Shown in pieces: positions 61,701 through 64,000 of a stretch of 64,000 nucleotides of DNA. The DNA comes from Trogon surrucura (Eukaryota; Chordata; Aves; Trogoniformes; Trogonidae). The stretch is taken from contig CM036622.1 in assembly GCA_020746105.1 (NCBI GenBank), positions 21,491,487 to 21,555,486 of the forward strand, read 5' to 3'. Positions within the stretch are counted from its first letter, which is position 1, and every line of letters begins with the position of its first letter. Position numbers and translations under genes: made by a program. The notes under the pieces were generated by a model. That model was not told the origin of the DNA, searched no databases, and saw only the letters and a list, made by a program, of their open reading frames with translations.

Positions 61701-64000
61701 GAACCCAGACATACCGTGACAGAGGAACTCTTCTGACAACATCCACTGTACCTTTTGGCAAGTACACAAGTACCTCTGGCTGGTCACAAATACCTCTGGC
61801 ATCAGCCCAGCCTGCCGGGTAAACCAAACCATTCATTAGAGCAACTCCCAGCCACCAAGGCTGTAACTAATGGCATTGCTATTACGGAGGGAGCTGACAA
61901 CAGAGGAGCAATTCAGAATTATGATATCAAAACATCCTGAGAAGCCGGAAAGCATTAAGGAAATCACCAGAGCAGGGCTTATGAAAGAAATCCTGGGATA
62001 CAGAAAGAGGCAGCCATCTTTCCCCAGTCTGCACAACAGACAGAAGGCTGAGAGCCATGGGGCAGCGCGGGAGTCGGAGTGGGTCCAGAACCTCGTCTTA
62101 AGATAAATGTAAGAGAGATAGTAAGCAGGCACTGACCTGAAGTCAGCACGCTTGGGAAACCACTGCTTGGAGTTTCTGACTGAGACTTATGAGCAATGCA
62201 TGTGTCCACAATGCACATGGCTCAGAATCCAGCTTGAGCACACGAGATATCAATATTCCCTCCAAACACCTCTCCTGGCTCTGAACAGCATCACAGCACT
62301 TCTCCACTGGGGGTGAAAGTTGCTGTGTGCTGTGGCATGGGCGGGCAGCAACATCTTTGCTTCTTTGCTAAAAGACCCCAGGGGACACAACACAAGCAAA
62401 TCCCAGGGCTGATCAGATCAGATGAAGCAACTCATACGAGAGGTAATCCCGTGCTTCCATCTGAATTGGGAAAAGTAACATTGCCTCAGGGTGACTGGCT
62501 GTCAGCCCAGGAGAACGGGAATTATCTCATGAGACTGGTATGTGTTTCTCACCTGGGACTGGAGTCCCACATTAAGGTGATCCAAACAAAAGCTTGCTCT
62601 TCATGAAAACAGGAGTATAAAGCCGCATTTTCTTATTTTCAGATTCTACAGCTTAAAAAAACCTCAAACCCAAACATAGGGAAGTGCTGAAGGGCAGCTT
62701 TTCACTGTCAGTAGACCGGGACTGTTTGGTCACACCCTGTCACTGCTCTTATCCCCACGACAAAGGTCTTCTGGAGGGCACGAGAGCAAGAGGCAAGCTC
62801 AGGGACCTTATGCTATATTCTGTAGGGGCTCATAATGTAACACCCTTTGCTCAGCCAACTGCCCACTGTGCCCTGCAGCACCATTTCTGTAATTCGGTGC
62901 CAGAAGGGAATCCAAGTGCAATGCATCTTCCCTTGGATGCCAGCAAAAGTAACATCAGCAGTAGAGACGGCCCAGAGATTCATGTCAAAGACACAGAAGA
63001 TGGAAGTATGCTGCTTATCAGTCGGTATGGACCATCACGTGCCAACATGAGGCACTTTCCCAATGACTAGATAGTCACTCAGCATTGACTGAAGGGACAG
63101 GGAAACACGATAACTTCCTCTGAAAAGCCCAGAGAAGGAGCAGTGCAAGGCACACAGGAAAAGCAAACAGAGTGAGAGCCAGCAGCCTGCTTGTCACAAA
63201 ATAAGCGAAAGACCTGGGATCAGAGTGCAAATGGATTTTTACCTTGCTTGTCAAATAGCTACATAAAATAAGGGCAAAAGGCAATGTTCAAGTTGCACTG
63301 GGGTGCCTATTATACCAGGCAGCTACAGATCCAGGATGGCAAGACAAAAGGCAACTACAAACAGAAAACATCAGTACAGCACGATAAATAAAACCAAGCA
63401 AGGCCAGGGGACAAGGGATAAGCCTCAGCCTACAACACTGGATTCAGAAAAATCGGTTTGTCACAGCATTTCAGACTGGCAAGTCATGACTCAGCAGAGT
63501 CAAGCTGGCAACAGAGGGGAGCAAGTCCCCTGCCAGCAGCTCTGATGTGAAACTGCTTCAGTCACCTGACATAACAGAGGCAGGCTACATTGTTTTTTGC
63601 CCCAATAGATAACAGCCAGGGGGAAAAAAAAGACCAGACAGAACACTGCTGGGCAAAACAAAGGTCCAGAAGCTGGAAGAGCTGACCACAAAGTTCTCCA
63701 CCAGGCCCAGTTTTCATATTTTATGTGGCAACCAGCATGGAGGTGGAACAGTTGGGGGTGAGAGTTGTCACCTGGGGGAGCTCGTGGGGAGAACCTGGAA
63801 GCCAGTGTGTCCACACCTGGCTGAAGCACTGCTTGCACCTGCAGTGTCCCACATGTAACAGATTTCAAGCCAGTTTAACATTCTGAGCTTGGAGGGTTCT
63901 TCTCTGCCAGAATGCAAAATGAGGTGCAACAGCTCATTTCACTGAAAGGGGTAAGAGGTACTTACTTTCTGCTAGGGCCCAGCAGGGAGGAGGTGGGGCA
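55791..64000. other. Non-coding sequence, no gene recognised
   Basis: About 8.2 kb to the window end. Open frames reach 168 codons (60003-60509, minus) without recognisable homology or splice context. A GC-rich patch occurs at 57940-58190, a G-rich run gggagggggagggggg near 60692-60708, and an imperfect 20-bp tandem repeat at 61764-61800. I see no CR1 tail or LTR in this stretch. Confidence 0.55.
61764..61800 (+). repeat. Imperfect tandem repeat, 20-bp period
   Basis: acacaagtacctctggc (61764-61780) is repeated as tcacaaatacctctggc (61784-61800) with two differences. Confidence 0.6.

Noticed and set aside
63480..63500. AP-1/NF-E2-like TGACTCA site
   Set aside because: A single 7-mer match is expected many times by chance; no supporting context.

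Overview
This window looks like non-coding avian nuclear DNA. The strongest evidence is a set of CR1 LINE copies that end in the ATTCTATG octamer tail typical of bird CR1s. They range from two young, nearly identical copies with open reverse-transcriptase frames to scattered tails and decayed relics. Composition is mostly AT-leaning, with homopolymer runs and short microsatellites. I found no operon, bacterial gene, tRNA, rRNA or CRISPR array. I also could not support any multi-exon protein gene of the host, so the window is best read as intergenic or intronic.

Layout. (1) Positions 1-1978 hold the 5' end of an endogenous retrovirus on the minus strand. It has an LTR at about 1576-1978, an 18-nt primer-binding site of the tRNA-Lys type at 1556-1573, a short leader, and a broken gag whose pieces run off the left edge. 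Two long poly-A tracts lie in the gag coding strand. (2) Positions 1979-39396 are ordinary single-copy-looking sequence. They are interrupted by a CR1 3'-end fragment (14771-14897, minus) and an old, stop-containing CR1-type reverse-transcriptase relic (about 19300-19480, plus). (3) Positions 39204-39250 form a nested inverted repeat beside the 3' end of CR1 copy A. (4) Positions 39397-41864 are CR1 copy A (minus), 5'-truncated but with a 786-codon uninterrupted frame. (5) Positions 42299-42380 are another CR1 3'-end fragment (minus), and 44620-45238 are an old CR1 relic (plus). (6) Positions 51118-52418 are CR1 copy B (plus). It is about 97% identical to copy A over 379 residues and has 19 nt of inverted CR1 tail just outside its 5' junction. 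(7) Positions 52419-64000 are again ordinary, with one probable ancient LINE/SINE 3' tail (about 55309-55377) and a recent 28-bp tandem duplication (55744-55790).

The elements do not work together as a system. They record successive retroposition into a gene-poor region: very old CR1 relics, middle-aged CR1 tails, then an endogenous retrovirus and two recent CR1s whose relative order cannot be set from this sequence. The most unusual observations are the young inverted CR1 pair, the inverted tail at copy B's 5' junction, the nested hairpin at 39204-39250, and the poly-A (poly-Lys) tracts in the retroviral gag. I did not find a convincing previously undescribed biological system.
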